A DNA stretch of 64,000 bases from GCA-2683825 sp965662355 (GTDB taxonomy: Bacteria > Planctomycetota > UBA1135 > GCA-002686595). Positions 14,596-23,595 of the stretch are shown one piece after another. Location: NCBI GenBank assembly GCA_965662355.1, contig CBFIHP010000014.1:98822-162821 (forward strand), in the 5' to 3' direction. The notes beneath the pieces were generated by a model, which was given only the letters and a program-made list of their open reading frames with translations, searched no databases and was not told where the DNA came from. Numbering within the stretch: the stretch's first letter is position 1; every line of letters starts with the position of its first letter. The position numbers were made by a program, and so were the translations under genes.

Positions 14596-17091
14596 ATGCG
14601 TCGTTCGATCTCGATGCTCCTCACCGTCCTTTGTCTGTCCGTTGTCGTTTCCGCCCTGCCCCAGGGCAGACCCGGAGGAGGGTCCGAGCGCGGGGGCGAT
14701 TCCGAGAAGTCGAAAGACAAGAAAGAGAAGATCAAGCCGTACGACGAGATCATCAAGGAAGACTACGAGAGCTCGCAAGGGCTCTTCCGCGTCCACACGG
14801 GCGATGACAAGGTCTTCTTCGAGATCCCCAAGAATGCCCTCGAAGAGGACCTGCTCTGGGTCACGCAACTCGCGGAGACCCAGGCGGGATTCGGCTATGG
14901 CGGTACGGGAATCGGTCGGCGCGTGGTGCGCTGGGAGATTCGCGGCGACGACGTGCTCCTGCGCGACATCAAGTACAAGATCCGCGGCGACGAGGAAGAC
15001 ACGATTCAACACTCGGTCAGGGCAACGTCCTTGGCACCCATCATCGAGATCTTCCCCATCAAGGCCTGGGGCAAGGACAAAGCCCCGGTCATCGACGTCA
15101 CCGATCTCTACATCGGCGACCTGCCCGAGTTCAGCGCCAAGCGCCGCCTCGATGCCTCTGGCGTCGACAAGAAACGCTCGTTCGTGGAAACGGTCAAGGC
15201 CTTCCCCGAGAACATCGAGACGAAGGTCTTCATGACCTACAAGCTCTCCAGCAAAAGCAGCTCGAGCTCGCCTTCGCGCTCGCCACGGCGCTCGGCCACG
15301 CGTCGCGACCGCAGCCAAGGGGCCGTCACGGTGAAGTTGCACCACAGCATGATCAAGCTGCCCGAGATGCCGGCCTTGCCGCGCGAGCACGACGATCGCG
15401 TCGGGTTCTTCTCGGTATCCTTCGAGGACTATGACGGCATCGACCATGAGGTCGAGACGATCCGCTACATCACGCGCTGGCGTCTCGAGAAGAAGAACCC
15501 CGAAGCCGAGGTTTCGGAACCGAAGAAGCCCATCGTCTTCTATGTCGGCCGTGGCGTTCCGGAAAAATGGCGCCCCTACGTCCACAAGGGCATCGAGATG
15601 TGGCAGCCGGCATTCGAAGCCGCGGGCTTCAAGAACGCCATCCTGGCCATGGATCCTCCCACCAAGCGTGAAGACCCGGATTGGGATGCGGAAGACGCGC
15701 GCTATTCGTCCATTCGCTGGCTGCCCTCGACGGTCGAGAACGCCATGGGCCCGCACGTCAACGATCCGCGAACGGGTGAAATCCTCGAGGCGGACATCCT
15801 CATGTATCACAACGTGATCAAGTTGGTCCGTGACTGGTACTTCGTGCAGGCCTCCGCCAGCGATCCGAGCGCGCAGACATTGCCGTTGCCCGACGAGACC
15901 ATCGGTAATGCCCTGGCCTACGTGGTCGCCCACGAGGTCGGCCACTCCCTGGGCTTCCCCCACAACATGAAAGCCAGCTCGAGCTTCAGTGTCGCTCAGT
16001 TGCGTGATGCCGAGTTCACCGCTCAGAACGGCTGCGAGGCCTCGATCATGGACTACGGTCGTTTCAACTACGTTGCCCAACCCGGCGACGGCGCGACATT
16101 GATTCCGAAGGTCGGGCCGTACGACTTCTTTGCCGTGCAATGGGGCTACAGACAATACGGCTCCGAGAAAGAGCGCCAGGAAGGCATGGGCCAGCTTGTC
16201 GCCAAGCAAATCGACGACCCGGTCTTGCGCTTCGGTAACCCGAACCCGGCCGAGGATCCGACGCAACAAACCGAGGACCTGGGCTCCGACCCGATCGCAG
16301 CGACCGAACTGGGCCTGAAGAACCTCGATCTCATCGCAGGTTATCTGGTCGAGGCATGCTGCCAGGAGGGCGAGGACTATGCCCTGCTCGACAACATGTA
16401 CGGCGAACTCCTCGGGCAACGCAACCGCGAGCTGGGCCACGTCGCCAACCTCGTCGGCGGCTTCGTCCGCACGAACCTCTGGTACGGCGACGCCGATAGC
16501 CGCTTTGGCCCGATCCCCCCGGACAAGCAACGCGAGGCGATTCGCTTCCTGCACGAGAACGCTTTCACGACGCCGACGTCCCTGATTCGCGAAGACATTC
16601 TCCAGCGCCTCGAGTCCAGCGGGATCGTCGATCGCATCCTCTCGAGTCAGAAGCGAATTCTGTCCAGCCTGATCAACACGAACCGTGTCGATCGCATGGC
16701 CGAGCACAACGAACGCTCAAGGGAATCGACGTACTCGCCGCTCGAGCTGATGGAGGACATCACGAACGGAATTTGGAGCGAACTGGCCTCCTTCCCGGTC
16801 GAGATCGACCTCTACCGCCGCAACCTGCAGCGCGCCCACGTCGACATGCTGGCGTCGAACCTCGGCGAAGACGCCGATTCCTCTTCGGATCTCCCTGCCC
16901 TTGCGCGGGGTGAATTGGCCAACCTGCTCAGCGTCATCTCCTATGCCATCGACCATAAGTCGGAGAAGACCACGGGCCTGCACCTCGCTGACATGCAATC
17001 CCGCATCCGCGAGCACCTGAACCCGCTCCTCGAGAACGACCCCGTCACGGGCACGCCGATCATCGAGGCGAGCGCTCCTCGACGACGCTAG
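14596..17091 (+). CDS. Large secreted zinc metalloprotease (DUF5118/DUF5117/DUF4953 type)
   Basis: This is an 831-residue exported protease. A signal peptide (MRRSISMLLTVLCLSVVVSA) is followed by a charged low-complexity linker. Next comes the short DUF5118-like KPYDEIIKEDYESSQGLF, the DUF5117-like beta domain (VFFEIPKNALEEDLLWVTQL, GIGRRVVRWEI) and then the catalytic DUF4953-like region. The zinc site is HEVGHSLGFPH (His446, Glu447, His450, His456), with the downstream ASIMDYGRFNYVAQPGDG block characteristic of this family. A Ser/Arg-rich insertion (SSKSSSSSPSRSPRRSATRR) at about residues 217-240 looks like a flexible loop. The family is abundant in Bacteroidota and Planctomycetota; substrates are not known. 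ATG 14596 gives the clean signal peptide. Confidence 0.85.
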   Translation: MRRSISMLLTVLCLSVVVSALPQGRPGGGSERGGDSEKSKDKKEKIKPYDEIIKEDYESSQGLFRVHTGDDKVFFEIPKNALEEDLLWVTQLAETQAGFGYGGTGIGRRVVRWEIRGDDVLLRDIKYKIRGDEEDTIQHSVRATSLAPIIEIFPIKAWGKDKAPVIDVTDLYIGDLPEFSAKRRLDASGVDKKRSFVETVKAFPENIETKVFMTYKLSSKSSSSSPSRSPRRSATRRDRSQGAVTVKLHHSMIKLPEMPALPREHDDRVGFFSVSFEDYDGIDHEVETIRYITRWRLEKKNPEAEVSEPKKPIVFYVGRGVPEKWRPYVHKGIEMWQPAFEAAGFKNAILAMDPPTKREDPDWDAEDARYSSIRWLPSTVENAMGPHVNDPRTGEILEADILMYHNVIKLVRDWYFVQASASDPSAQTLPLPDETIGNALAYVVAHEVGHSLGFPHNMKASSSFSVAQLRDAEFTAQNGCEASIMDYGRFNYVAQPGDGATLIPKVGPYDFFAVQWGYRQYGSEKERQEGMGQLVAKQIDDPVLRFGNPNPAEDPTQQTEDLGSDPIAATELGLKNLDLIAGYLVEACCQEGEDYALLDNMYGELLGQRNRELGHVANLVGGFVRTNLWYGDADSRFGPIPPDKQREAIRFLHENAFTTPTSLIREDILQRLESSGIVDRILSSQKRILSSLINTNRVDRMAEHNERSRESTYSPLELMEDITNGIWSELASFPVEIDLYRRNLQRAHVDMLASNLGEDADSSSDLPALARGELANLLSVISYAIDHKSEKTTGLHLADMQSRIREHLNPLLENDPVTGTPIIEASAPRRR

Positions 17092-17106
17092 CATCAAGTG
17101 ACCGCA

Positions 17107-17129
17107 GGGCGCCCCGACATGGGGCGCCC
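17107..17129. terminator. Hairpin between convergent genes
   Basis: This is a perfect 9-bp inverted repeat, GGGCGCCCC (17107-17115) and GGGGCGCCC (17121-17129), with a 5-nt GACAT loop. It sits in the 45 bp between the tails of the 14596 metalloprotease and the DUF1569 gene, so it could end transcription from both sides. There is no T-run on either flank, so it is not a classic intrinsic terminator. Confidence 0.5.
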
Positions 17130-17136
17130 AAGCGAC

Positions 17137-17586
17137 TCACACCCCGAACTGCCTCAGGTGGTGGTCGACGTGCTTCCACATCAACACATCCCAATCCTCC
17201 GGCGTCATCGGCCCGAAGAACGGATGCACCGTACAGCGTATCCCATCATCCCCGCCTTCTCCGAACCGCCGTACGCTTTCGATCAAACGCTCGCACTCGA
17301 CCTCGGCTCCCTTTTCACCTGTGACGATGAATTTCTTGTCCGTCGGCAGGTTCCGCGGAAACGCCTCGGGACTGATGAACCTCTTGCGCGCCATGCCCCC
17401 GAAGATGCGCCCTATCAGTGTGCGTTTCATCTCGAGCTCGCCCCTCGCGACTTGAAAGGGAAGAACGCAATGGGCGAACATCTGCGCCACGTTCATCTTG
17501 CCCCACTGAGGTAGTCGGTCCAGAGGTATGGAACGAATTCGGTCGAGGATCTGCGCGCGGGTCTTGCCGTCGAATAGATACGCCAT
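17137..17586 (-). CDS. DUF1569 (DinB-like) family protein
   Basis: This is a 149-residue cytoplasmic protein. It matches DUF1569 in layout: an N-terminal helix, WGKMNVAQMFAHCVLPFQVA in the middle, the HPFFGPMTPEDWDVLMWKHVDHHL block and a C-terminal LRQFGV. The three conserved His positions (AHC, HPF and HVDHH) resemble the metal-binding set of the DinB four-helix fold, so it may be a metal-dependent enzyme or thiol transferase relative. The actual reaction is unknown. ATG 17586 (MAYLFDGK) is preferred over an in-frame upstream ATG, whose extension is Arg-rich and unlike the family. It converges with the metalloprotease gene. Confidence 0.8.
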   Translation of the reverse strand: MAYLFDGKTRAQILDRIRSIPLDRLPQWGKMNVAQMFAHCVLPFQVARGELEMKRTLIGRIFGGMARKRFISPEAFPRNLPTDKKFIVTGEKGAEVECERLIESVRRFGEGGDDGIRCTVHPFFGPMTPEDWDVLMWKHVDHHLRQFGV

Positions 17587-17690
17587 GATTCGTGTGAGCC
17601 CGAGGGAAGGGCGAATCCTACCGCCGGGGGCACCCCTCCTGACCCGCAGACTTGTCCGATCCTGCCGGTGCAGGTCACAATAGAACCCGG

Positions 17691-19469
17691 ATGACGCTCG
17701 AAGCACTGGTGACACTGGCCCTGCTCACGGCCACGGTATTGCTCTTGATCACCGAGTGGGTGCCGCCAGGTGTGACGGGGCTCTGCGCCATCGTCAGCCT
17801 GGTGTTGAGCGGCGTAATGCCCGCCGAAGAGGCTTTCTCAGGACTGACGAACAGTGCTGTGATCACGATCGCCAGCATGTACGTCATATCGGCCGCCGTG
17901 GTACGCACCGGTGCCGCGGCCGCAGTTGCAAACCGCTTGACGCAACCTGGCGCGGGCAGCTCGATGCGCGCGTATCAGCTGCTTTTGCTGGCGACGATGG
18001 TGCTGTCAGGGTTCGTGAACAACACGCCCCTGATCCTGATCTTCCTCCCGCTCGTACTAGGTCTTTCGAACCGTATGGGCGAGCCACCTAGCAAACTGCT
18101 GATCCCGCTTTCGTTCGTCTCGATCCTGGGAGGTTCGGTAACGCTGATCGGCACCTCGACCAACCTGATCGTCGCTTCCAGCTTGAAGGACGCATCGGGC
18201 GGTGCGATGCAGCTGGACATGTTCGACTTCACGCGACTCGGTGTGATCCTGGCGGCCGCCGGCGGGATCCTGGTCGTGTGCCTGCGCAAACGGCTGTTGC
18301 CGGACCGGCCCTCGTTGGGATTGATGACGCACAAAGGCGTGGCCGTCGAATACGTCACCGAAGTCACGGTGCTGGAAAACGGCGGACTCGTCGGGCGTTC
18401 CCTGGCCGAGCTCGAACGAACATCCGGCTTGGGCGCGGGTGTTCGCATCCTGCAGGTCGTCCGCGGCGAAGTGGTACGCGTTCCAGATCACGATGTCGAG
18501 CTGGAGACCGGCGACCTGCTCCTCGTGAAAGGCGAACCCGAGGCCGTACTAGAACTACGTATGACCGATGGCCAAAAGGCCGCCTCGGGCTCGCGCAGCG
18601 ATGCTGTCCGCGGCGTGGGACTGACGCTCTTTGAGCTTGTGGTCACACCCGGATCGTCGTGGATCGGACGCACCGCCGAAAGCCTCAAGCTGCACGACCG
18701 CTATGATGCCAGCGTCTTCGCCGTCCAGCGCCACGACGCGCATCTGCGCCAACAGATCGATCATCTGGCGTTGCAATCGGGGGACGTGCTGCTGCTCCAG
18801 GGAACGGAAGGCTCGATGCGCCAGCTGCGCGACACATCGGGAGTTCTGGTCGTGGAGGGCGTCGATTCCATCGCCAAGGACACCCGACGCGCACCTCTTG
18901 TCGCTCTCGGACTGGGCGCTTTCGTAGCCCTGTCCGTCACCGGCCTGGTCGCCATCGAAGTCGCCGCCCTGTCCGTGGCCCTCTTCACGGTCCTGACCGG
19001 CTGCATCTCGGTCCGCCGTGCCTATGAGTCCGTCGGTTGGGACGTCCTATTCGTCATCGCCGGCACCCTGGCCCTGGGCATCGCCTGCGTGAAGACCGGC
19101 CTAGCCAGTGCCGCGGCCCAGAGCGTCGTCCATGCCATCGCCCCGCTTGGAATGCGCGCGGTCCTCGCCGTCGTCCTGGTCTTCACAGCCTTGATGACCC
19201 AGATCCTCTCCAACAACGCCACGGCCGCGGTCATGACGCCCATTGCCCTCGAGCTGGGGCAGCAACTGGATCCTCTGAACCCCATGCCCTTCGTGATGGC
19301 GGTTGCGTTTGGAGCCAACTGCTCCTTCCTGACGCCTGTGTCCTACAACACAAACCTGATCGTCTATGGCCCAGGTGGATATCGCTTCACGGATTTCATC
19401 CGCCTTGGCTTGCCTCTGACCGTGCTCTTTCTCACCATCGCAATCATCTTGCTTCCGATTCTGTATTGA
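17691..19469 (+). CDS. SLC13/DASS-family transporter with two TrkA-C domains
   Basis: This is a 592-residue inner-membrane transporter. N-terminal helices contain the family's SGFVNNTPLILIFLPLVLGL and GTSTNLIVAS motifs. Two RCK_C (TrkA-C) domains follow, at about residues 220-295 (GRSLAELERTSGL, GDLLLVKG) and 320-390 (GRTAESLKLHDRY, GDVLLLQG). The second membrane half carries SNNATAAVMTPIALELG and PVSYNTNLIVYGPGGYRF. This is the layout of the SAC1-like sulfate or dicarboxylate Na+ cotransporters; anion type is uncertain. The soluble domains may sense a nucleotide or ion. TAGAAC at 17681-17686 lies 4 nt before the ATG. It diverges from DUF1569 and converges with the amidohydrolase. Confidence 0.88.
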   Translation: MTLEALVTLALLTATVLLLITEWVPPGVTGLCAIVSLVLSGVMPAEEAFSGLTNSAVITIASMYVISAAVVRTGAAAAVANRLTQPGAGSSMRAYQLLLLATMVLSGFVNNTPLILIFLPLVLGLSNRMGEPPSKLLIPLSFVSILGGSVTLIGTSTNLIVASSLKDASGGAMQLDMFDFTRLGVILAAAGGILVVCLRKRLLPDRPSLGLMTHKGVAVEYVTEVTVLENGGLVGRSLAELERTSGLGAGVRILQVVRGEVVRVPDHDVELETGDLLLVKGEPEAVLELRMTDGQKAASGSRSDAVRGVGLTLFELVVTPGSSWIGRTAESLKLHDRYDASVFAVQRHDAHLRQQIDHLALQSGDVLLLQGTEGSMRQLRDTSGVLVVEGVDSIAKDTRRAPLVALGLGAFVALSVTGLVAIEVAALSVALFTVLTGCISVRRAYESVGWDVLFVIAGTLALGIACVKTGLASAAAQSVVHAIAPLGMRAVLAVVLVFTALMTQILSNNATAAVMTPIALELGQQLDPLNPMPFVMAVAFGANCSFLTPVSYNTNLIVYGPGGYRFTDFIRLGLPLTVLFLTIAIILLPILY

Positions 19470-19495
19470 TGAATCGGCTCGTGCTGCGCAAGGAG

Positions 19496-20743
19496 CTAGG
19501 GCTTGCGTTCGTGAACGACACGACCGGCCTGAACCACGACCGCCACTCTGCGGGTTGCACTGGCATCGATAAGAGGATCCGCACGCAAGAGTACGAGGTC
19601 GGCGATGAAACCCGGAGCTACCCGCCCCAACCGGTCCCCCATGCCGATCACCTCCGCAGCCGTCCGGGTCGCACTGCGCAGGACCTCCGCGGGGCTCATG
19701 CCGTACTGGGCCATCAGTTCGAGCTCCAGCGCGTTGTCCCCATGCGGGAAGACGCCTACATCGCTGCCACACGTGATGGTTACGCCCGCCTCCAATGCAC
19801 GCTTCATCAGGTCGCGTGAGTCCTTGATCCGCGGATGGTTCGGATCCTCGCCGTCCCAACCGGTGTAGCGGGCGATCGCGTCCGCGGCGGCGAGGGTCGG
19901 GCAGAGAACGACGCCTTCACGCTTCATCAAGCGCAGGGTCGCGAGCGAGCCATGCGTGCCGTGCTCGATCGTCTTGCAGCCCGCAATGACCGCACGCTGC
20001 ATGGCCTCGTCGGTCGAGGCGTGGGCCGCCACCGGCAAACCCGCCGAGCGCGCTTCGTCGACGATCGCGACCAGCTCGGCCAGGGAGTAGGTCGGCGTGG
20101 AGGGATCGCCGGGTTTGCGGCGGTAGTCGGCGTACACCTTGATCCAATCCGCTCCCGCCGCGATCTGCTGGCGCACGGCGATACGCACACCATCGACGCC
20201 GTCCGCCACCTGTGCACCCTTCGGCAGTTCCCAGCGCGGATCGAACCCCGATGGGCCGTAGCATCCCGTCGCGACCAGCGCTCGCGTCGCCGCCAGCACG
20301 CGCGGCCCCGGAACGATCCCCAGTCGCACGGAGTCGCGCAGAGCAACATCGGCGTAGGCAGCGCCCTCGGTGCCGAGCTCACGCAGCGTCGTGAAGCCGG
20401 CTTCCAGTGTCGCCTTCATGGCCGCCACGCCGCGCACGGTACGCAACTCGAGCGACTCCTTCAGAACCTGATCGTTCCAGGAGGTCTCGTTGTACGGATG
20501 CAAGAGCAGGTGCGAATGCAGGTCGATCAGGCCCGGCACGAGCCATAGCCCTTCGGCCTCGATGATCACAGCATCGCGATCTTGCAACTCGGAGCCGATC
20601 GCGAGGATGCGCCCATCCTCGACGAACACGTCCATCTCATGCCGCCAACCGTCCCCATCCGGGTCGAGCACACTGGCGTTACGTACGAGAAGGTCCTGGG
20701 ACGAAACGGAGAGAAGGAGAGCTGTCAGGAGGGTGATCCACAT
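19496..20743 (-). CDS. Secreted amidohydrolase (imidazolonepropionase-like)
   Basis: This is a 415-residue metal-dependent hydrolase with a short signal-like N-terminus (MWITLLTALLLSVSS). It shows the amidohydrolase TIM-barrel set: DLHSH (His76, His78), carbamylated-Lys candidate WIKVYAD (Lys202), AAHAST (His241), IEHGTHG (His261) and CGSDVG (Asp328). This pattern matches imidazolonepropionase-related amidohydrolases and Xaa-Pro-type dipeptidases. With export, the likely substrates are small amides or dipeptides. A TANNNT sequence, TACTCT at 20762-20757, lies 13 nt upstream of ATG 20743. It is divergent from the aminotransferase gene and related to the 61797-63143 enzyme. Confidence 0.85.
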   Translation of the reverse strand: MWITLLTALLLSVSSQDLLVRNASVLDPDGDGWRHEMDVFVEDGRILAIGSELQDRDAVIIEAEGLWLVPGLIDLHSHLLLHPYNETSWNDQVLKESLELRTVRGVAAMKATLEAGFTTLRELGTEGAAYADVALRDSVRLGIVPGPRVLAATRALVATGCYGPSGFDPRWELPKGAQVADGVDGVRIAVRQQIAAGADWIKVYADYRRKPGDPSTPTYSLAELVAIVDEARSAGLPVAAHASTDEAMQRAVIAGCKTIEHGTHGSLATLRLMKREGVVLCPTLAAADAIARYTGWDGEDPNHPRIKDSRDLMKRALEAGVTITCGSDVGVFPHGDNALELELMAQYGMSPAEVLRSATRTAAEVIGMGDRLGRVAPGFIADLVLLRADPLIDASATRRVAVVVQAGRVVHERKP

Positions 20744-20821
20744 GGTTTCGGCAGTAGAGTACGCTGCCTGGGCCTCACCCTCCAAACGGGACGTACAACT
20801 CGCCTCAACAAGACAGGCTCC

Positions 20822-21931
20822 ATGAAGATCCGCGAATTCGACCTCGAACGATATTACGGCAAGTACGAGTTCACGACGCGTTTTCAGCTGAGCGCATCGG
20901 ATTGTGAATCACTATCGATCGGCGAATTGCTCGAGCGGTGCCACATGGGCCCCGAGACCATTCTCGAGCAGCGCCTGGGCTACACGGAGACGCGTGGCGC
21001 ACTGGATCTGCGCGAGGCGATCGCGGCTTTCTATCCGGGGTGCGCGGCGGATCAGGTGCTCGTGTGCAACGCACCGCAAGAGGCGATCTTTCTCACCATG
21101 CAGGCGCTTCTGGAATCCGGCGATCGGGTCGTCGTCCTGACGCCCTGCTATCCGTCTCTGAAAGAGGTGGCGCGCAGTATCGGGTGCGAAGTAGTCGAGT
21201 GGTCGGTCGTCGAGTCCGCCGAAGGCTGGAAACTGGATCTCGATCAGCTCGAGAAGCACCTCTCCAGGACGACGAAGTTGCTCGTCACCAACGCGCCCCA
21301 CAATCCAACGGGATTGCAGCCCACCCACGAGGAATGGTGTCGGATTCGAGAGCTGGTCACGAACCACGGCGTGAAGTGGTTCTCGGATGAAATGTACCGA
21401 GGGCTCGAAGCCGACCCGGCGCGTGCCCTGACGCCTGCCTGCGCCCACGCTCCCGGCGCCGTCAGCCTGTGGGGCTCATCGAAGTCCTTCGGTTTGCCGG
21501 GGCTGCGCATCGGATGGCTGGTCTCCCACGATGGAGCGCTGCTCTCGGAAGTGGAGAAGCTGAAGGATTACACGTCGATCTGCTCGAGCGCGCCTGGCGA
21601 AGTCCTCGCCCGCGTGGCCCTGGAACATGCCCAGCCGATCTTCGATGGGCATAGGCGTTGCATCGCGGACAACATCCGGCTCGTCGATGGGTTCGTCGCA
21701 CGAAACTCGCAGCGGTGCACATGGTTCGCGCCCCAGGCCGGCCCCGTCGGCCTGATGCGTATCTCCGGGGAAACGGCAAGCGCACACGCCGAGCGCATCC
21801 GGCTCGAAGCCGAGGGCTTGCTGGTTCCCGCCACCTTTTTCGATCTGGATGACGCCCATGTTCGCATCGGTCTGGGCCGGGCGGACTTCCCCGAAGCGCT
21901 GGCTCGGTGGGAAAGCGTCGTCGCTGGCTAG
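20822..21931 (+). CDS. PLP-dependent aminotransferase, class I/II
   Basis: This is a 369-residue cytoplasmic fold-type I PLP enzyme. The cofactor Lys is Lys221 in LWGSSKSFGLPGLRIGW. NAPHNPTG is the conserved NPxG loop, WFSDEMYRG carries the PLP-contacting Asp and Tyr, and YTETRGALDLREAIAAFYPG is the usual phosphate-binding approach. It is shorter than aspartate aminotransferases (about 400). The specificity is not readable; it could act on amino acids released by the nearby peptidases, or be a biosynthetic enzyme. ATG 20822 (MKIREFDLERYYGKYEF) is a clean start and stands 78 bp from the divergent amidohydrolase start. Confidence 0.87.
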   Translation: MKIREFDLERYYGKYEFTTRFQLSASDCESLSIGELLERCHMGPETILEQRLGYTETRGALDLREAIAAFYPGCAADQVLVCNAPQEAIFLTMQALLESGDRVVVLTPCYPSLKEVARSIGCEVVEWSVVESAEGWKLDLDQLEKHLSRTTKLLVTNAPHNPTGLQPTHEEWCRIRELVTNHGVKWFSDEMYRGLEADPARALTPACAHAPGAVSLWGSSKSFGLPGLRIGWLVSHDGALLSEVEKLKDYTSICSSAPGEVLARVALEHAQPIFDGHRRCIADNIRLVDGFVARNSQRCTWFAPQAGPVGLMRISGETASAHAERIRLEAEGLLVPATFFDLDDAHVRIGLGRADFPEALARWESVVAG

Positions 21932-22004
21932 GGGGAGGGGCCAAAGAGGCTCGGGCAAGGCATTTGCGGTAGATTGTCGCGCCCGATTCCCAGAAGGCCC
22001 CACC

Positions 22005-23435
22005 GTGAAACCGATGCTACTGCTGCTGCCTCTCCTCGTCTCCTGTGCCTCTCTCGCCGCCAAGGACGTCGGTGCGTTCGACTTCGACGCTCACTTCACG
22101 GGCATGACGTTGCGCTTCGACTACAACCACGTCGGCACCGCGACGGAGGAGCACGTGGCACCCGAACAGTTTCGGCTGGAGGGCTCGTGGCCGGGCAGTC
22201 GCACGCAATTGATCGATGACACGAACCTGGGAAAGTACCTGTTCCTCGTCATCGATCCGGCGACCAACAAGACGATCTACTCGCGCGGCTTCGCCAGTAT
22301 CTACGGCGAGTGGGAGACCACGGGTGAGGCGCGTCGGACCTGGCGGGTCTTCCACGAATCCCAGCGCTTCCCCGAACCGCGCATGCCCGTACAGGTCGTG
22401 GTGAAGAAGCGAGGGAACGACGGTACCTTCAGCGAAATTCACTCTTCGCGCGTCGATCCCACGAGTCGCTTCGTCAATCGCTCGGCAATCAGCCCAAACG
22501 GTCGCGTCCTCACGATTCACGAAGGAGGCGCGCCGGCGACATCTGTCGATCTCTTGCTGGTCGGCGACGGGTATCGGGCGGATCAGGCAGAGAAGTTCGA
22601 GGCGGACGTGCGTCGTCTGGTCGACACGTTCTTCGAGTGGGAGCCATACCGCTCGCGCAAGCAGGATTTCAACGTACGTGCGTTGCACGTTCCCGCCGCG
22701 GAAGCCGGCATCAGCAACCCCCGTCAGGATGTCTGGCGCGACAACCCGATGGGCTTGTCCTTCAACGCCTTCGACAGCGATCGATACGTGCTGACACATG
22801 CCAACCTCGCGCTTCGCGAAGCCGCGGCACAAGCCCCCTATGACGCCATCGTTTTCGTCTTCAACGATCGCAAGTACGGCGGCGGAGGCATCTTCAACCT
22901 GTGGTGCACGACAGCGGCGGATTCCGGCCAAGCGGCCTACTTGTTCGTCCACGAGTTCGGACACTCGTTTGCCGGGCTGGCCGACGAATATTACACGTCG
23001 CAGGTTTCGTACGAGGAATTCAACCCACCGGGCTCCGAACCCTGGGAACCGAATGTCACGGCGCTACTGGATCCGAAGAACATCAAGTGGAAGGACCTCG
23101 TCGAGATGGCGACACCGCTTCCCACTCCCTGGAATCAGGCGGCGTACGACGAGGCTTCCTACGCCTATCAAGCCAAGCGCCAGAAGCTGCGCGGCGAGGG
23201 GGCCAGCGAAGCTGCGATGGAGACTCTCTTCGACGAGGTCAAGGCCATCACCAAGCCGATGCTCGAAGCGGAGCAGCACTTCGGCAAGGTCGGCGCCTTC
23301 GAAGGAGCCGCATATGAAGCCAATGGCCTCTATCGCTCCGAGGCGGACTGCATCATGTTCACGCGGAACCCAACGGCCTACTGCCGCGTCTGCACGCGTG
23401 GGATCGAGCGGGTCATTGACCTGTACGCCAACTGA
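22005..23435 (+). CDS. Peptidase family M64 (IgA peptidase-like), exported
   Basis: This is a 476-residue exported peptidase. GTG 22005 is chosen because agaagg (21992-21997) lies 7 nt upstream and the product opens MKPMLLLLPLLVSCAS, a signal peptide or lipoprotein signal (Cys14). An N-terminal beta domain (residues about 20-170) precedes the catalytic M64 unit. The catalytic unit has SVDLLLVGDGYRADQAEKF, VRALHVPAAEAGISNPRQD and the zinc site HEFGHSFAGLADEYY (His316, Glu317, His320). M64 enzymes cleave extracellular proteins, IgA in the founding member; here a general protease role is more likely. TAGATT at 21970-21975 may be the -10. The last third has paired Cys near the C-terminus (YCRVC). 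Confidence 0.88.
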   Translation: MKPMLLLLPLLVSCASLAAKDVGAFDFDAHFTGMTLRFDYNHVGTATEEHVAPEQFRLEGSWPGSRTQLIDDTNLGKYLFLVIDPATNKTIYSRGFASIYGEWETTGEARRTWRVFHESQRFPEPRMPVQVVVKKRGNDGTFSEIHSSRVDPTSRFVNRSAISPNGRVLTIHEGGAPATSVDLLLVGDGYRADQAEKFEADVRRLVDTFFEWEPYRSRKQDFNVRALHVPAAEAGISNPRQDVWRDNPMGLSFNAFDSDRYVLTHANLALREAAAQAPYDAIVFVFNDRKYGGGGIFNLWCTTAADSGQAAYLFVHEFGHSFAGLADEYYTSQVSYEEFNPPGSEPWEPNVTALLDPKNIKWKDLVEMATPLPTPWNQAAYDEASYAYQAKRQKLRGEGASEAAMETLFDEVKAITKPMLEAEQHFGKVGAFEGAAYEANGLYRSEADCIMFTRNPTAYCRVCTRGIERVIDLYAN

Positions 23436-23514
23436 CGTACCTAATCCCGGACACGAAGCGTCGGGAACGGTTGCACTCACGTAAGCAGAGCCCCGAATAC
23501 GCCTTGGAGGTGCC

Positions 23515-23529
23515 TGGCACAGGCTTTGT
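23515..23529 (+). promoter_or_regulatory. Possible sigma-54-like -24/-12 site (weak)
   Basis: TGGCAC-N5-TTGT at 23515-23529 lies 67 nt upstream of the EF-hand gene and resembles the sigma-54 consensus TGGCAC-N5-TTGC except for the last base. TAGAAT at 23544-23549 is a competing sigma-70-like -10. One of the two may start this gene; the call is weak. Confidence 0.25.
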
Positions 23530-23595
23530 CAAGCACTTTGCCCTAGAATAGAGCGCCTCACGTCGCTCCTCGAAACTCCTCAAAAGAGCTCACCC

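Noticed and set aside
14506..16707. Long minus-strand open frame (about 730 codons)
   Set aside because: It is the shadow of the DUF5117/DUF4953 metalloprotease on the plus strand, whose zinc site and signal peptide are unambiguous.
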